Positions 46,657 to 56,049 of a stretch of DNA of 64,000 nt are shown piece after piece. Positions within the stretch are counted from its first letter, which is position 1. Every line of letters begins with the position of its first letter. Origin of the DNA: Hwanghaeella grinnelliae. Lineage in GTDB: Bacteria; Pseudomonadota; Alphaproteobacteria; UBA8366; Aestuariispiraceae. The position numbers and the translations under genes are program-made. The stretch is taken from the NCBI RefSeq assembly GCF_004005845.1, contig NZ_SADE01000002.1:1240421-1304420 (forward strand). Reading direction: 5' to 3'. Under the pieces are notes generated by a model. That model was not told the DNA's origin. It saw nothing but the letters and a program-made list of their open reading frames with translations, and made no database searches.

Positions 46657-46690
46657 GGCGAAACACCGATTTCTTCGCGGTGTTCACGCC
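46657..46690 (+). other. Hairpin in the korA leader region
   Basis: GGCG/CGCC (46657-46660 and 46687-46690) enclose AACACCG/CGGTGTT (46662-46668 and 46678-46684) with a nine-base loop. It lies 76 bases after the reductase stop and 115 bases before korA. There is no T-run; it could be a terminator of the reductase gene or part of a korAB leader. Confidence 0.4.
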
Positions 46691-46805
46691 TGAAATGCCT
46701 CGAAGCGGCTTGAACGGCCAACCCTGGGGGGCTATGCGAAGCGCGAATGACTGAATGTTTCCGCCGGACCCGGACGGTGTGAGGGCGGATAAAAGGAGTA
46801 TGATC

Positions 46806-48671
46806 ATGGACGGTGCCGCCGTCACTCAGACATCGGAACATGCGCATCTGGTCGCGGAAGCCGCGGTTGTCCGCTTTGCCGGCGATAGCGGTGACGGAAT
46901 GCAGCTTACGGGCGGGCGCTTTACGCTGGCGACCGCGCTGGCCGGAAACGATCTGGCGACCTTCCCTGATTTTCCCGCCGAAATCCGCGCGCCGATCGGC
47001 ACGACCTTCGGCGTGTCCGCCTTCCAGATCAATTTCGGTGGCCGCAAGATCAAGACCGTCGGCGATCAGCTGGACGTCCTCGTCGCGATGAACCCAGCGG
47101 CCTTGAAGGTCAATCTGGACGATTTGAAGGCGGGCGGGCTGATCATCGCCGATAACGGCACCTTCAACGACAAGAACCTGCGCAAGGCGGGTTACGAGGA
47201 AAACCCCCTCGAAAACGGCAGCCTTGCGAATTTCAAACTGCTTTCCGTCGACATGTCGAAGATGACGCTGGAAGCGGTGAAGGAATTCGGCGTCACCAAT
47301 AAGGAAGGGCTGCGCACTAAGAATATGTGGGCGCTGGGCCTGATCTATTGGATGTATGACCGCGAGCGCGCGGAAACCATCGCCTGGTTGCAGCAAAAAT
47401 TCGCCAAGCGCGAGGATATCGCGTCGGCCAACGTCGCCGCCCTGAATGCCGGCCATGCGTTCGGCGAGACGATCGAACAGCAATCCGAGATCCGTCCCGT
47501 TCACGTGCCGCCCGCGCCGATCGATGCGGGCCTTTACCGCGCTGTGACCGGGACCCAGGCGGTGGCCTGGGGACTGACGGCGGGCGCCATGCTGGCCAAT
47601 CAGCGCATGGTCTTTTGTTCCTATCCGATCACGCCGGCCTCTGCGCTGCTGCACACCCTGGCGGAATTGCGGCATTACAATGTGGAGACGTTCCAGGCCG
47701 AGGACGAGATCGCGGCCGTCTGCGCCGCGCTCGGCGCGTCTTATGCGGGTTCCATCGGCGTGACCTCCAGTTCCGGTCCCGGCGTTGCTTTGAAAACGGA
47801 AGCGCTGGGCCTTGGTATTTCCACCGAACTGCCGCTGGTCGTCGTCAATTCGCAGCGTGGCGGTCCGTCGACCGGCCTGCCGACCAAGACCGAACAGTCC
47901 GACCTGTTCCAATCGGTCTGGGGCCGTAACGGCGATGCCCCGCTCTGCGTGCTTGCCACCCGCTCGCCCAGCGATTGCTTCGAGACGGCGGTGGAAGCGG
48001 TCCGCATCGCGATCAAGTTCATGACGCCGGTCATCCTGCTGACCGACGGGTTCCTGGCCAACGCCTCGGAACCCTGGCAGATCCCGGATCTGACGAAGAT
48101 GGAGCCTTTCCCGACGCAATTCGCGACCGACCCGGAAGGCTTTGAGCCTTTCTCCCGCAATCCGGACACCCTGGCGCGACCCTGGGCCAAGCCCGGCACG
48201 CCCGGCCTGGAACACCGCATCGGCGGGATCGAGAAGCAGGACGGCAGCGGCCATATCTCCTACGATCCGCAAAACCATCACAAGATGACGATGCTGCGGG
48301 CGGAAAAGATTCAGCGCATCGCCGGCGACGTTCCCGAACAGGCCGTCGATCTGGGCACCACGACCGGCAAGCTCGCCGTCGTCGGTTGGGGGTCCACCTA
48401 TGGGCCGATCAGCCGTGCCGTCACGGTCGCGCGTGCGGAAGGACTGGATGTCAGCCATATCCATCTGCGCCATATCTGGCCGCTGCCGCGGAACCTGAAG
48501 GACCTGCTGTCGGGATATGAGCAGATCCTGGTGCCGGAAATGAATACAGGCCAGTTGGTGAAGTTGCTGCGGGCGGAATATCTGCTGCCGGCCGAAGGCC
48601 TGAACAAGATCTCGGGACAGCCGTTCAAGGTGGCCGAGCTCGACGCCGCGATCCGCGCGCGTTTGAGCTGA
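46806..48671 (+). CDS. korA: 2-oxoglutarate (2-oxoacid):ferredoxin oxidoreductase, fused gamma-alpha subunit, 621 aa
   Basis: The gamma domain (about residues 20-200, starting VVRFAGDSGDGMQLTGGRFT) is fused in front of the alpha TPP-pyrimidine domain (about 215-600). The latter carries YPITPASALLHTLAELRH, FQAEDEIAAVCAALGASYAG and TSSSGPGVALKTEALGLG. With KorB it forms the enzyme that converts 2-oxoglutarate, CoA and oxidised ferredoxin to succinyl-CoA, CO2 and reduced ferredoxin, in place of or beside the dehydrogenase complex. The ATG at 46806 has AAGGAG seven bases upstream; an ATG six bases earlier is too close to it. korB follows after 32 bases. Confidence 0.93.
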   Translation: MDGAAVTQTSEHAHLVAEAAVVRFAGDSGDGMQLTGGRFTLATALAGNDLATFPDFPAEIRAPIGTTFGVSAFQINFGGRKIKTVGDQLDVLVAMNPAALKVNLDDLKAGGLIIADNGTFNDKNLRKAGYEENPLENGSLANFKLLSVDMSKMTLEAVKEFGVTNKEGLRTKNMWALGLIYWMYDRERAETIAWLQQKFAKREDIASANVAALNAGHAFGETIEQQSEIRPVHVPPAPIDAGLYRAVTGTQAVAWGLTAGAMLANQRMVFCSYPITPASALLHTLAELRHYNVETFQAEDEIAAVCAALGASYAGSIGVTSSSGPGVALKTEALGLGISTELPLVVVNSQRGGPSTGLPTKTEQSDLFQSVWGRNGDAPLCVLATRSPSDCFETAVEAVRIAIKFMTPVILLTDGFLANASEPWQIPDLTKMEPFPTQFATDPEGFEPFSRNPDTLARPWAKPGTPGLEHRIGGIEKQDGSGHISYDPQNHHKMTMLRAEKIQRIAGDVPEQAVDLGTTTGKLAVVGWGSTYGPISRAVTVARAEGLDVSHIHLRHIWPLPRNLKDLLSGYEQILVPEMNTGQLVKLLRAEYLLPAEGLNKISGQPFKVAELDAAIRARLS

Positions 48672-48703
48672 CTTCCGGGCAACCCGATCTTACGGAGAAG
48701 ACG

Positions 48704-49726
48704 ATGACCAATCAGACTGTGCCGGAAAAGCTCCAGCCGAAAGATTTCGCTTCGGATCAGGAAGTGCGCTGGTGCCCCGGCTGTGGCGACTACGCCATCC
48801 TGAAGGCGGTGCATAAGACGCTTGCCGAGATTGGCGCGACGGTCGAAGGGACCGTCTTCGTCAGCGGCATCGGCTGCGCCGCGCGGTTCCCATACTACAT
48901 GTCGACCTATGGCTTCCACACGATCCACGGCCGCGCCGCCGCGGTGGCCACGGGGGTCAAACTGGCCAATCCGGACCTAGATATCTGGGTTGTCGGCGGG
49001 GACGGCGATTCATTGTCGATCGGCGGCAACCATCTGATGCATGCGTTGCGCCGAAACATCGACATGAACTACCTGCTGTTCAATAACGAGATTTACGGTC
49101 TGACCAAAGGGCAATATTCCCCGACCAGCCGGATCGGCACTAAGTCGCCCTCGACGCCGACGGGTTCGATCGACACGCCGGTCAATGCGGCCGCCTTCGC
49201 GCTAGGTTGCGGTGCGCGCTTCGTGGCGCGGTCCGGTGACATCATGCAGGCGCATCTGGTGCAGACCCTGACCAAGGCGCATGGCCATAAGGGCATGAGC
49301 TTTGTCGAGATCATGCAGAATTGCATCGTCTACAACGACAATGTGTTCGGGCACTTCATGGAAAAGAAGGTCCAGAAAGACGCGCAGATCCTGCTGGAGC
49401 ACGGCCAGCCCTTGCGCTTCGGCGCGGACGGTCAGAAAGGCCTTGTTCTGGACCCCAAGACCCTGTCGCTGAAGGTCGCCACCGTGGGTGAGGACGCGAC
49501 GGAAGACGATATTCTGGTCCATGATGAAACCAACGCCGTGCTGGCCGGCCTGTTGGCGCGAATGGAACCGCCGCATTTCCCGGTCGCGATGGGCGTGCTG
49601 TACAACAATCCGGCTGCGCAGACCTATGACCAGGAAATGAAAACCCAGATGGCGGCGGCCACATCCGAAAGCCAGGGCAAACTGGAAGACTTGTTGACCC
49701 GCGGGCATACCTGGACGGTAAGCTGA
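48704..49726 (+). CDS. korB: 2-oxoglutarate (2-oxoacid):ferredoxin oxidoreductase, beta subunit, 340 aa
   Basis: TPP-binding subunit. CPGCGDYAIL near the start and a Cys later (SGIGCAARFP) match the ligand set of the single iron-sulfur cluster. The TPP and magnesium motif is VVGGDGDSLSIGGNHLMHAL, followed by FNNEIYGLTKGQYSPTS. Both are conserved in two-subunit oxygen-tolerant KOR enzymes. No ferredoxin domain is fused. Start ATG at 48704 has CGGAGAAG ahead. Transcribed with korA. Confidence 0.94.
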   Translation: MTNQTVPEKLQPKDFASDQEVRWCPGCGDYAILKAVHKTLAEIGATVEGTVFVSGIGCAARFPYYMSTYGFHTIHGRAAAVATGVKLANPDLDIWVVGGDGDSLSIGGNHLMHALRRNIDMNYLLFNNEIYGLTKGQYSPTSRIGTKSPSTPTGSIDTPVNAAAFALGCGARFVARSGDIMQAHLVQTLTKAHGHKGMSFVEIMQNCIVYNDNVFGHFMEKKVQKDAQILLEHGQPLRFGADGQKGLVLDPKTLSLKVATVGEDATEDDILVHDETNAVLAGLLARMEPPHFPVAMGVLYNNPAAQTYDQEMKTQMAAATSESQGKLEDLLTRGHTWTVS

Positions 49727-49814
49727 CCGGTGCGTCCGGCTAGCCGGACGTTTCGGATGGTTGCGGCACTGTGTCCGTCTTGCGGGCTGGGTAGCACCGG
49801 ATAATCTGCGCGCC

Positions 49815-50891
49815 ATGACAACGGCATTCCCAAAGGCGGCGAGCAGCGCCAATCCTCCTTCCCCCTCGTCGGACTCGGCCAGGGCTGTTGGCCTGTGGCT
49901 TCTGGTCTGTTGCGTGATGGTTTTCGCGATGATGCTGATCGGCGCGGTGACCCGATTGACCGAATCCGGCCTCAGCATGGTCGAATGGCGTCCGCTGATC
50001 GGCGCCCTGCCGCCGATGACCGAGGCGGAATGGCAGCGCGTTTTCGACCTGTACCGGCAAACCTCGGAATACAGGATCGACAATGCCGGCATGTCGCTGG
50101 CCGAATTCCAATCGATTTTCTGGTGGGAATTCATTCACCGTCTTTGGGGCCGAACGATCGGCTTGGTTTTCGCCCTGCCGTTCTTCTTCTTCCTGGCGAC
50201 GCGCCGGATACCGACGGGCTATGCAAAACATCTGGTGATCTTGCTGTTCCTGGGCGGATTGCAGGGTGTGATCGGATGGTGGATGGTCAAAAGCGGCTTT
50301 GTGGACCGTTCGGATGTCAGCCAATACCGGCTTGCCGTCCATCTGGGCATGGCCTTTTTCATCCTGGCCTATCTGCTTTGGCTGGCGCTGGGATTGCTCT
50401 GGCCCGTGCCGCAGGACCGGCCGCCGGCGCCGCGCGGTGTGCGTCGGCTGGGGGCCTATTGCCATGCGGTGATCTTCATCACGGTTATGAGTGGCGCCTT
50501 GGTGGCTGGGCTGAATGCAGGGCTGCTGTACAATGACTGGCCGCTGATGGGCGGGAACTTTATTCCGGAAGACATCGCGGCCTTGTCGCCTGCTTGGCTG
50601 AACATTTTCGAGAATGAAGGCACGGTGCAGTTCGACCACCGGATCATGGCCTATCTTACCCTGACCGTGGTATCGCTCACCTGGATCTTCTCCCGGCGCG
50701 CCCCGCTTGCGCCGCGCGCCAGGCTTTCGGTCAACTGCCTTGCCGCCATGGTCTGGATCCAGGCGGGACTTGGCATTTCCACCTTGGTCTTGATGGTGCC
50801 CCTGCCGCTCGCCGTATTGCATCAAGCTGGTGCCGCGACCAGTTTTTGCCTGTCCATCTGGGTGATGAAGGAACTGCGCGGCGCCCGATAG
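49815..50891 (+). CDS. ctaA: Haem A synthase, COX15/CtaA type, 358 aa
   Basis: Eight predicted membrane helices in two similar halves. Four haem-ligand histidines sit in the known places: EFIHRLWGR, LAVHLGMAF, QFDHRIMAY and VLHQAGAAT. RLTESGLSMVEWRPLIGALPP after the first helix is the family signature. The enzyme oxidises the C8 methyl of haem O to the formyl of haem A, needed for aa3-type cytochrome oxidase, so the organism respires oxygen. It starts at ATG 49815, where relatives begin; a TTG further up is unlikely. It is convergent with the soluble chemoreceptor gene. Confidence 0.93.
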   Translation: MTTAFPKAASSANPPSPSSDSARAVGLWLLVCCVMVFAMMLIGAVTRLTESGLSMVEWRPLIGALPPMTEAEWQRVFDLYRQTSEYRIDNAGMSLAEFQSIFWWEFIHRLWGRTIGLVFALPFFFFLATRRIPTGYAKHLVILLFLGGLQGVIGWWMVKSGFVDRSDVSQYRLAVHLGMAFFILAYLLWLALGLLWPVPQDRPPAPRGVRRLGAYCHAVIFITVMSGALVAGLNAGLLYNDWPLMGGNFIPEDIAALSPAWLNIFENEGTVQFDHRIMAYLTLTVVSLTWIFSRRAPLAPRARLSVNCLAAMVWIQAGLGISTLVLMVPLPLAVLHQAGAATSFCLSIWVMKELRGAR

Positions 50892-50930
50892 CGGACGCCG
50901 CGCCCCGTTCCTGCGCGTCGGAGCCCCCGG

Positions 50931-52757
50931 TCAGAGGTTGTACCCGACCCGGAAGCCACCCCAATGTTTGCCGTTGATGTGGATCGGCACCGACAGATCC
51001 TTCATCAGAACATAGTTTCCGCCGCCCATGTCGCGCAGATAGGACTGGACCAGATAGGGCGCGGTGTTTCGGCCGGCCGCCAGACCCGTCCGGTCGCTGA
51101 ATATCCGGTGGTTCCGGCAATTCGCCGCGTTCCAGACCGGATCATCCGGGCGCTGAGGATGGCAGTATTTCAGATTATGGGTCGGCAGATACCCGTTCCG
51201 GTCGACCGCCGCGCTGAAGATGATTGCATCATGGCTGTCGGTCGCGGGTTCCTGAATTGCCGGCAATTCCTTGTCCGTGAAGGCGGTGAACCGCGTCAGG
51301 TGCTGTACCGGATTGCTGCCTTCGACCAGCTTATACTCCTCGTCGAAGAAATCGTCTTCCGACATTTGCCCGCTGTCCACGGCGCGCTGGAACACCTCTT
51401 GAACCTGTCGCGCCGCCGCCGTGGCAATGGCGATCACCGGCTGGTCGGGTGCAATGCTCTGTTCCGCAAACGTGTTGATCTGACGATCTGACTGGTCGTT
51501 CCGGTCGATCAGAAAACGATGCCCGCCATTTTCCAACCCGGCCAATCGGCCGCGCAATACGCCGACCGCCGGAATTTCGACCGAAATGGTCTCACCCTGT
51601 AACGCCGCGAGCCGGTCGCAATGGATAATCGCACCGTCCATGGTGAGGTCGTAGACGCCGCACGGAATGGCTTCACCAGTCACTTCGACCGTCCCGGTCA
51701 GCGAGAACGGGATGTCGATTTCATTGTCCTTGTGCCCCTCACGGGTCGCCGCGATGGCGACACGCAGCCGTTCGCCCAATGCTGCGATATGCTGTGCCAT
51801 TTCCGTCGTCGTGGTCTGCTGCGTGCCGCTAAGTTCCTCCGCGATGGAGGCCTGGCCCGCAACCTGGCTGACGCTTTCCGCAAGGTGCCCGACGATGGAG
51901 ACCGTTTCGTTCGCCGTGCGGCCGATACTCGAAATGGCTTCGTGCTGCTCGGCGACCGCCTGTTCCACTTCCCCCGAATTGCCGGCGACACCGTTGATCG
52001 CGTCTCCGATACCGGAAATTGCCGAAACGGCGGCCTCGGTCACGTTCTGGATTTCGGCGATCTGGTCGGCGATTTCCTTGGTCGCGTCGGCCGTCTGGCC
52101 GGCAAGCGCCTTCACCTCGTTGGCGACAACGGCAAAGCCGCGCCCGGCCTCTCCGGCGCGCGCCGCCTCAATCGTGGCATTTAAGGCCAACAGGTTGGTT
52201 TGATTGGCAATATCCTGAATCAATTTGACGATATCGCCGATCCGGTTGGACGCCTGCGCCATCCGCCCGACGACCTGGGACGCTTCTTCAACCCGCGCCA
52301 CGGCGGCATTTGTTTGTGTTAGTGCCGAGGAAACCTTGGATGAAATCGTTTCGGCGGACTGGTTCAGCGTGTCGGCCATGGTGGAAACGGTGCTGGCGTC
52401 TGCAACGGTGGTCTCCGCGTCCCGTTCCAGTGTTTCGACCAGCCCGTGAACCTGGCGGATTGCATCCCGCATGTCGCTTGAAACTTCATTCGCCTTGTCG
52501 CCGCCGGCCTTGACCTGCTGGACGGTGCCCTCCATTTCCCCGGCCAAAGCATCGGCCAAGGTCAACAGTTCCCGCCTTTGCCAATACGCGTCCTGGCGTG
52601 CCTTTGTCAGGGCATCCGGCGGCTCGGCGGTATCACCCGAAGGCGCTAATGCCTCCGAAGCGGGCGGGTTGTCGCCTGCTGAATTCCGAGTACCCGACTC
52701 CGTCCCCCCGTGACTTGATGCCCCCTTACCGCGATCGGCCTTCATGAATCCGAGCAT
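50931..52757 (-). CDS. Soluble methyl-accepting chemotaxis protein with PilZ-like insert and C-terminal sensor domain, 608 aa
   Basis: No membrane segment. The MCP signalling domain (about residues 60-330, tip [20 protein letters not shown]) comes first. A PilZ-like beta domain follows (about 340-425, with [10 protein letters not shown] and RGRLAGL). The C-terminal sensor part (about 430-608) contains [34 protein letters not shown] and [14 protein letters not shown]. The latter type recurs at the C-terminus of soluble receptors and looks like a Cache-related domain. PilZ domains bind cyclic di-GMP. Here the usual D-x-S-x-x-G reads D-L-T-M-D-G and the R-x-x-x-R site is R-E-G-H-K, so binding is uncertain. 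The neighbour on the other side of the 512-bp gap is a GGDEF-EAL protein, which fits a cyclic-di-GMP link. Confidence 0.88.
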   Translation of the reverse strand: MLGFMKADRGKGASSHGGTESGTRNSAGDNPPASEALAPSGDTAEPPDALTKARQDAYWQRRELLTLADALAGEMEGTVQQVKAGGDKANEVSSDMRDAIRQVHGLVETLERDAETTVADASTVSTMADTLNQSAETISSKVSSALTQTNAAVARVEEASQVVGRMAQASNRIGDIVKLIQDIANQTNLLALNATIEAARAGEAGRGFAVVANEVKALAGQTADATKEIADQIAEIQNVTEAAVSAISGIGDAINGVAGNSGEVEQAVAEQHEAISSIGRTANETVSIVGHLAESVSQVAGQASIAEELSGTQQTTTTEMAQHIAALGERLRVAIAATREGHKDNEIDIPFSLTGTVEVTGEAIPCGVYDLTMDGAIIHCDRLAALQGETISVEIPAVGVLRGRLAGLENGGHRFLIDRNDQSDRQINTFAEQSIAPDQPVIAIATAAARQVQEVFQRAVDSGQMSEDDFFDEEYKLVEGSNPVQHLTRFTAFTDKELPAIQEPATDSHDAIIFSAAVDRNGYLPTHNLKYCHPQRPDDPVWNAANCRNHRIFSDRTGLAAGRNTAPYLVQSYLRDMGGGNYVLMKDLSVPIHINGKHWGGFRVGYNL

Positions 52758-53269
52758 TTTTACATCCTACCCAGTGTGATTTTCTCCTGTTCGGAAAGGG
52801 AAACAGTTGGCCGCATATACGGCGCGTGAAAGGAACCGATTCTTCTTGGTGTTGTTTTCCAACTGCTTGGATCTGCGTCCATTTTTCGCCGGGAATACCG
52901 ATTTTCATCCGTTTCAACTTCTGCTGTTTCTTATTGGCTACTTTAGTAGTCCTTGTATTTGCCTTCCCTAATTGCGGGCATCTTGTGGGTGGATTGAAAC
53001 AATTTCAAACATGATTCACCGCTTGTTTACGTTTTAGGGTGAAAATCAGGAAGAGTAGGGGAAATCCTGCGGGAAAGTGCACCGAAGTGTGACAGCGGTC
53101 ATACGTCGAATACTTACTTCAGGCCGACCCTGGTTACAGAATTGGTGAACCGGCACGATTTACTAATATCAGTGGAATCTTTTATGTGGTTCCATGTGAA
53201 CGAGTGACGCGCCGTTTCTTTTGGGGGAAGTCCCGATGACCGTGGACTTAGGCCGAGCCAAGGGTTTTG
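52758..53269. other. Divergent promoter region between the PilZ chemoreceptor and the GGDEF-EAL gene
   Basis: About 510 bases, more AT-rich than the flanks. No convincing gene: a 62-codon frame at 52826-53014 encodes a hydrophobic, cysteine-rich peptide without a ribosome binding site. I see no clear promoter consensus, RNA gene or repeat. Confidence 0.4.
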
Positions 53270-55027
53270 ATGAGTAGAACGACACCTACTCAGCATCCCG
53301 GCGGTTCGGTTATATTGACCGATGTTTTTGGCGACTCGCGGGTACGGCGTCGCACCGCACAGGACCGTCCGGAACCTGTCCGGGACGGCAATTTGCTGCG
53401 TGCGGCTTTGGCTTCGTCGGGCGATATCGGTTACGTCTGGGACCTTGTGGACGACTCCATCCAATGGCTTGGCGATACGTTCCCCGTCTTCGGTCCGACA
53501 CGGTCGGATTCGATCAGGGACGGTGAAGCCTTCAACGAATGCATTAATGTCGAAGATCTATCGAAGCGGCTGCAAAGCCTGAGCCGTCACTTGCAAGCCG
53601 GGGAAGCGTTCGACTGCGAATACCGCCTGCGCCGGGAAGACGGAGAGTTTGTCTGGGTTCACGACAAAGGCCGCGCGGATCTCGACGAAAATGGTATTCC
53701 TGTCCGTCTGGCTGGTATTTTGCGCCCGATTAATCGCCGTAAACAGCAGGAAACCTTGCTGGAGCGACGCGCCAGTTATGACGAATTGACCGGGCATCTG
53801 AACAAGACACGGCTTCATGAGGCCCTTCAGAACGCGTTTTCCTACAACAAACGCTACAACGTTCCGGGTGGTTATCTGGCCATCGGTATCGACAAATTGT
53901 CGATGGTCAACGAAGCCTATGGGCATAAAATTGCGGATGCATTGATTGTCGGCGTCGGGCATCGCATCGAACGGTCGCTGCGCGTGACGGACCAAATCGG
54001 GCGACTGGGCGGGGACCGGTTCGGCGTCGTGCTCGGCCAATGCGACGAAGCGGGCATGGTGACCGCGGCGGAAAAGATCCTGGAAGCACTGCGCGCCAAT
54101 CCGATTGAAACGCCGAATGGTAGAATTCATGTGACAGTCTCGATCGGCGGCGCGGTTTTCCCCGGCCTGATCCAGACCGCTCAGGAGGCCATGACCGCGG
54201 CCGAGAGTGCGTTGCAGGGCGCCAAGGCCAATGGCCGGAACTGCTTTATCTCCTACGAATTGTCCGAAGAACAGCGCCGCGTCCGCCGTGAGAACATGGA
54301 TATGGGCGAACGGATCATGCAGGCGCTGGAGGAAGACCAGATCATCTTCGCCTATCAGCCGGTCGTGGATAGCCGAACGAAGGAAATCTCCTACTACGAG
54401 ACTTTGCTTCGGATGAAGGACCCGTCGGGCGATATTGTGAGCGCCGGCGCATTCGTGCCGGTCGCTGAGAAACTGGGCATCATGCGGTTCCTGGATCACC
54501 GGGCGCTTGAAATCGCGTTGGACGACCTGGGACGATATCCGGATGTGACGCTTGCGCTCAATATATCCAGCCTGACGGTTACCGACCAATCATGGCTCAG
54601 GACCTTGGTCAGCCGGATTACCAGCAAACCCAGCATCGCGGAACGCTTGATCGTTGAGATTACCGAGACCGCGGCTTTGGAAGATTTTGAGGTTTCCGCC
54701 CGGTTCGTCTCCGCCGTCCGCGCAATGGGCTGCAAGGTCGCCTTGGACGATTTCGGCAGCGGCTATACCAGTTTTCGCCATATGAAAGCCTTGACCGTCG
54801 ATGTCGTGAAAATCGATGGGGCCTTCATCAAGGACGTCCATACGAATATGGACAACCAGCTATTCGTCCGGACTTTGCTTGGATTGGCGGACGGTTTCGG
54901 TTTGAAAACCGTGGCAGAATGCGTCGAAACCGAAGATGAAGTCCGCATCCTATGCGATGAGGGCGCCGATTTTCTGCAGGGTTGGTATTTCGGACGGCCT
55001 GAACTGGACCCGCCTTGGCGTACCTGA
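53270..55027 (+). CDS. PAS-GGDEF-EAL protein, probable cyclic-di-GMP phosphodiesterase, 585 aa
   Basis: A PAS domain (about residues 45-155, with HVHDKG-type strand VWVHDKGRADLDENG) is followed by a GGDEF domain (about 168-330) and an EAL domain (about 348-583). The cyclase motif reads GGDRF instead of GGDEF, so the cyclase half is probably inactive and may act as a GTP sensor. The EAL half keeps its key residues: E in YYETLLRM, N in ALNISSL, E in EITETAAL, DD in ALDDFGSGY, K in VVKIDGAF, and Q in FLQGWYFG. I therefore expect phosphodiesterase activity. ATG at 53270 is chosen over the TTG directly before it. No membrane segment. Confidence 0.9.
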   Translation: MSRTTPTQHPGGSVILTDVFGDSRVRRRTAQDRPEPVRDGNLLRAALASSGDIGYVWDLVDDSIQWLGDTFPVFGPTRSDSIRDGEAFNECINVEDLSKRLQSLSRHLQAGEAFDCEYRLRREDGEFVWVHDKGRADLDENGIPVRLAGILRPINRRKQQETLLERRASYDELTGHLNKTRLHEALQNAFSYNKRYNVPGGYLAIGIDKLSMVNEAYGHKIADALIVGVGHRIERSLRVTDQIGRLGGDRFGVVLGQCDEAGMVTAAEKILEALRANPIETPNGRIHVTVSIGGAVFPGLIQTAQEAMTAAESALQGAKANGRNCFISYELSEEQRRVRRENMDMGERIMQALEEDQIIFAYQPVVDSRTKEISYYETLLRMKDPSGDIVSAGAFVPVAEKLGIMRFLDHRALEIALDDLGRYPDVTLALNISSLTVTDQSWLRTLVSRITSKPSIAERLIVEITETAALEDFEVSARFVSAVRAMGCKVALDDFGSGYTSFRHMKALTVDVVKIDGAFIKDVHTNMDNQLFVRTLLGLADGFGLKTVAECVETEDEVRILCDEGADFLQGWYFGRPELDPPWRT

Positions 55028-55073
55028 AGGGTTCAGCCGGACCCAACGGATTAGGTCGCCTCTAAAGACACCA

Positions 55074-55090
55074 GCCCGTTTGTGACGGGC
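55074..55090. terminator. Small GC-rich hairpin between convergent genes
   Basis: GCCCGT (55074-55079) and ACGGGC (55085-55090) form a six-bp stem between the stops of the GGDEF-EAL gene and phaR. It could end transcription from either side; no long T-run is seen. Confidence 0.4.
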
Positions 55091-55186
55091 CGGCTTCAGA
55101 TTCCCTGGTTTTGAATGTCCGGCTGACTAATCCGATTAGTTCCCAAGGCTTTTTCCAAAAGGTTGGAGCCCTGAAAAGCGGTCCAA

Positions 55187-55795
55187 TCAGGAAGACTTCT
55201 CGCCGATTTTCTTTAACTGCTGCTGCATCGCATCGATCTGCTTTTGTAGCGCTTCGATATCGGATGCCGATTTGCCGCTGTCGGTTTGGGGGGCGCTGCT
55301 TTGCTCACCCCCGGCAGCGCCTGTCCCATCGGCGCCCGGCGCGAAAAGCTGCATCGTGCGCTCGAACATCGCCAGGTTCTGCTTGCTCATTTCCTCGAAC
55401 TGGCCGAACGGGAAGACGGATCCGAAGGTGTCTTCCATATAGTGGCGCATCTTCTCCTGATTTTCCGAGAAGGACTTCATCGAGAAGTCGAGGTATTTGG
55501 GCAGCAGCATCTGCTGCATGTTGTCGCCGTAAAAGCTGATCAATTGGCGCAGGAAGCCGATCGGCAGAAGGTTCTGTCCCTTGGACTCTTCCTCGACGAT
55601 GATCTGCGTCAGGACGGAACGTGTGATTTCGTCCCCTGACTTTGCGTCGAAGACGGCGAAATCGACCCCGTCCTTCACCATCTGACATAGATGATCCAAG
55701 GTGACGTAACTGCTTGTCGCCGTGTTATAAAGCCGCCGGTTGGCGTATTTTTTGATTTTTATGGGCGCCTTGGCGCCGGACGCTTCTTCAGACAT
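55187..55795 (-). CDS. phaR: Polyhydroxyalkanoate synthesis repressor PhaR, 202 aa
   Basis: The N-terminal DNA- and PHB-binding domain starts IKIKKYANRRLYNTATSSYVTL and continues LCQMVKDGVDFAVFDAKSG-EITRSVLTQIIVEEE, the family consensus. A second conserved helical region (GFLRQLISFYGDNMQQMLLPKYLDFSM) follows. The C-terminus is a Gln-rich coiled coil (IEALQKQIDAMQQQLKKIG). PhaR represses phasin and its own gene until PHA granules titrate it. It is divergent from the phaC pair, which fits control of the storage-polymer locus. Confidence 0.95.
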   Translation of the reverse strand: MSEEASGAKAPIKIKKYANRRLYNTATSSYVTLDHLCQMVKDGVDFAVFDAKSGDEITRSVLTQIIVEEESKGQNLLPIGFLRQLISFYGDNMQQMLLPKYLDFSMKSFSENQEKMRHYMEDTFGSVFPFGQFEEMSKQNLAMFERTMQLFAPGADGTGAAGGEQSSAPQTDSGKSASDIEALQKQIDAMQQQLKKIGEKSS

Positions 55796-56049
55796 ATCCT
55801 ACCCTCATCGCACCCCGAATTTATTCGGCGCCCATACATGTTGGGCCTTAGCATTCGCTAATCTCGCCGCGATCTCAGTGACAAAGCCGGGTTCAGACTT
55901 GTGCACTGCGTCGTCTTTGGCTATCGCACCTGCGAAGTAATCCTTTGAAAGCCATAGCAGAACTATGCTTGTTCGCCAAGCAATGGCGAGAATGATGAAA
56001 GTTGCACCGCGTCGTTGTTATCGTCGTTGGCGAATGCGAGTATCGAAAA

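Noticed and set aside
46617-48473. 618-codon open frame on the minus strand opposite korA
   Set aside because: Arg/Gly/Asp-rich antisense artefact of a GC-rich gene; korA is unambiguous.
52826-53014. 62-codon hydrophobic, Cys-rich frame in the divergent promoter region
   Set aside because: No ribosome binding site and AT-driven composition; probably chance.
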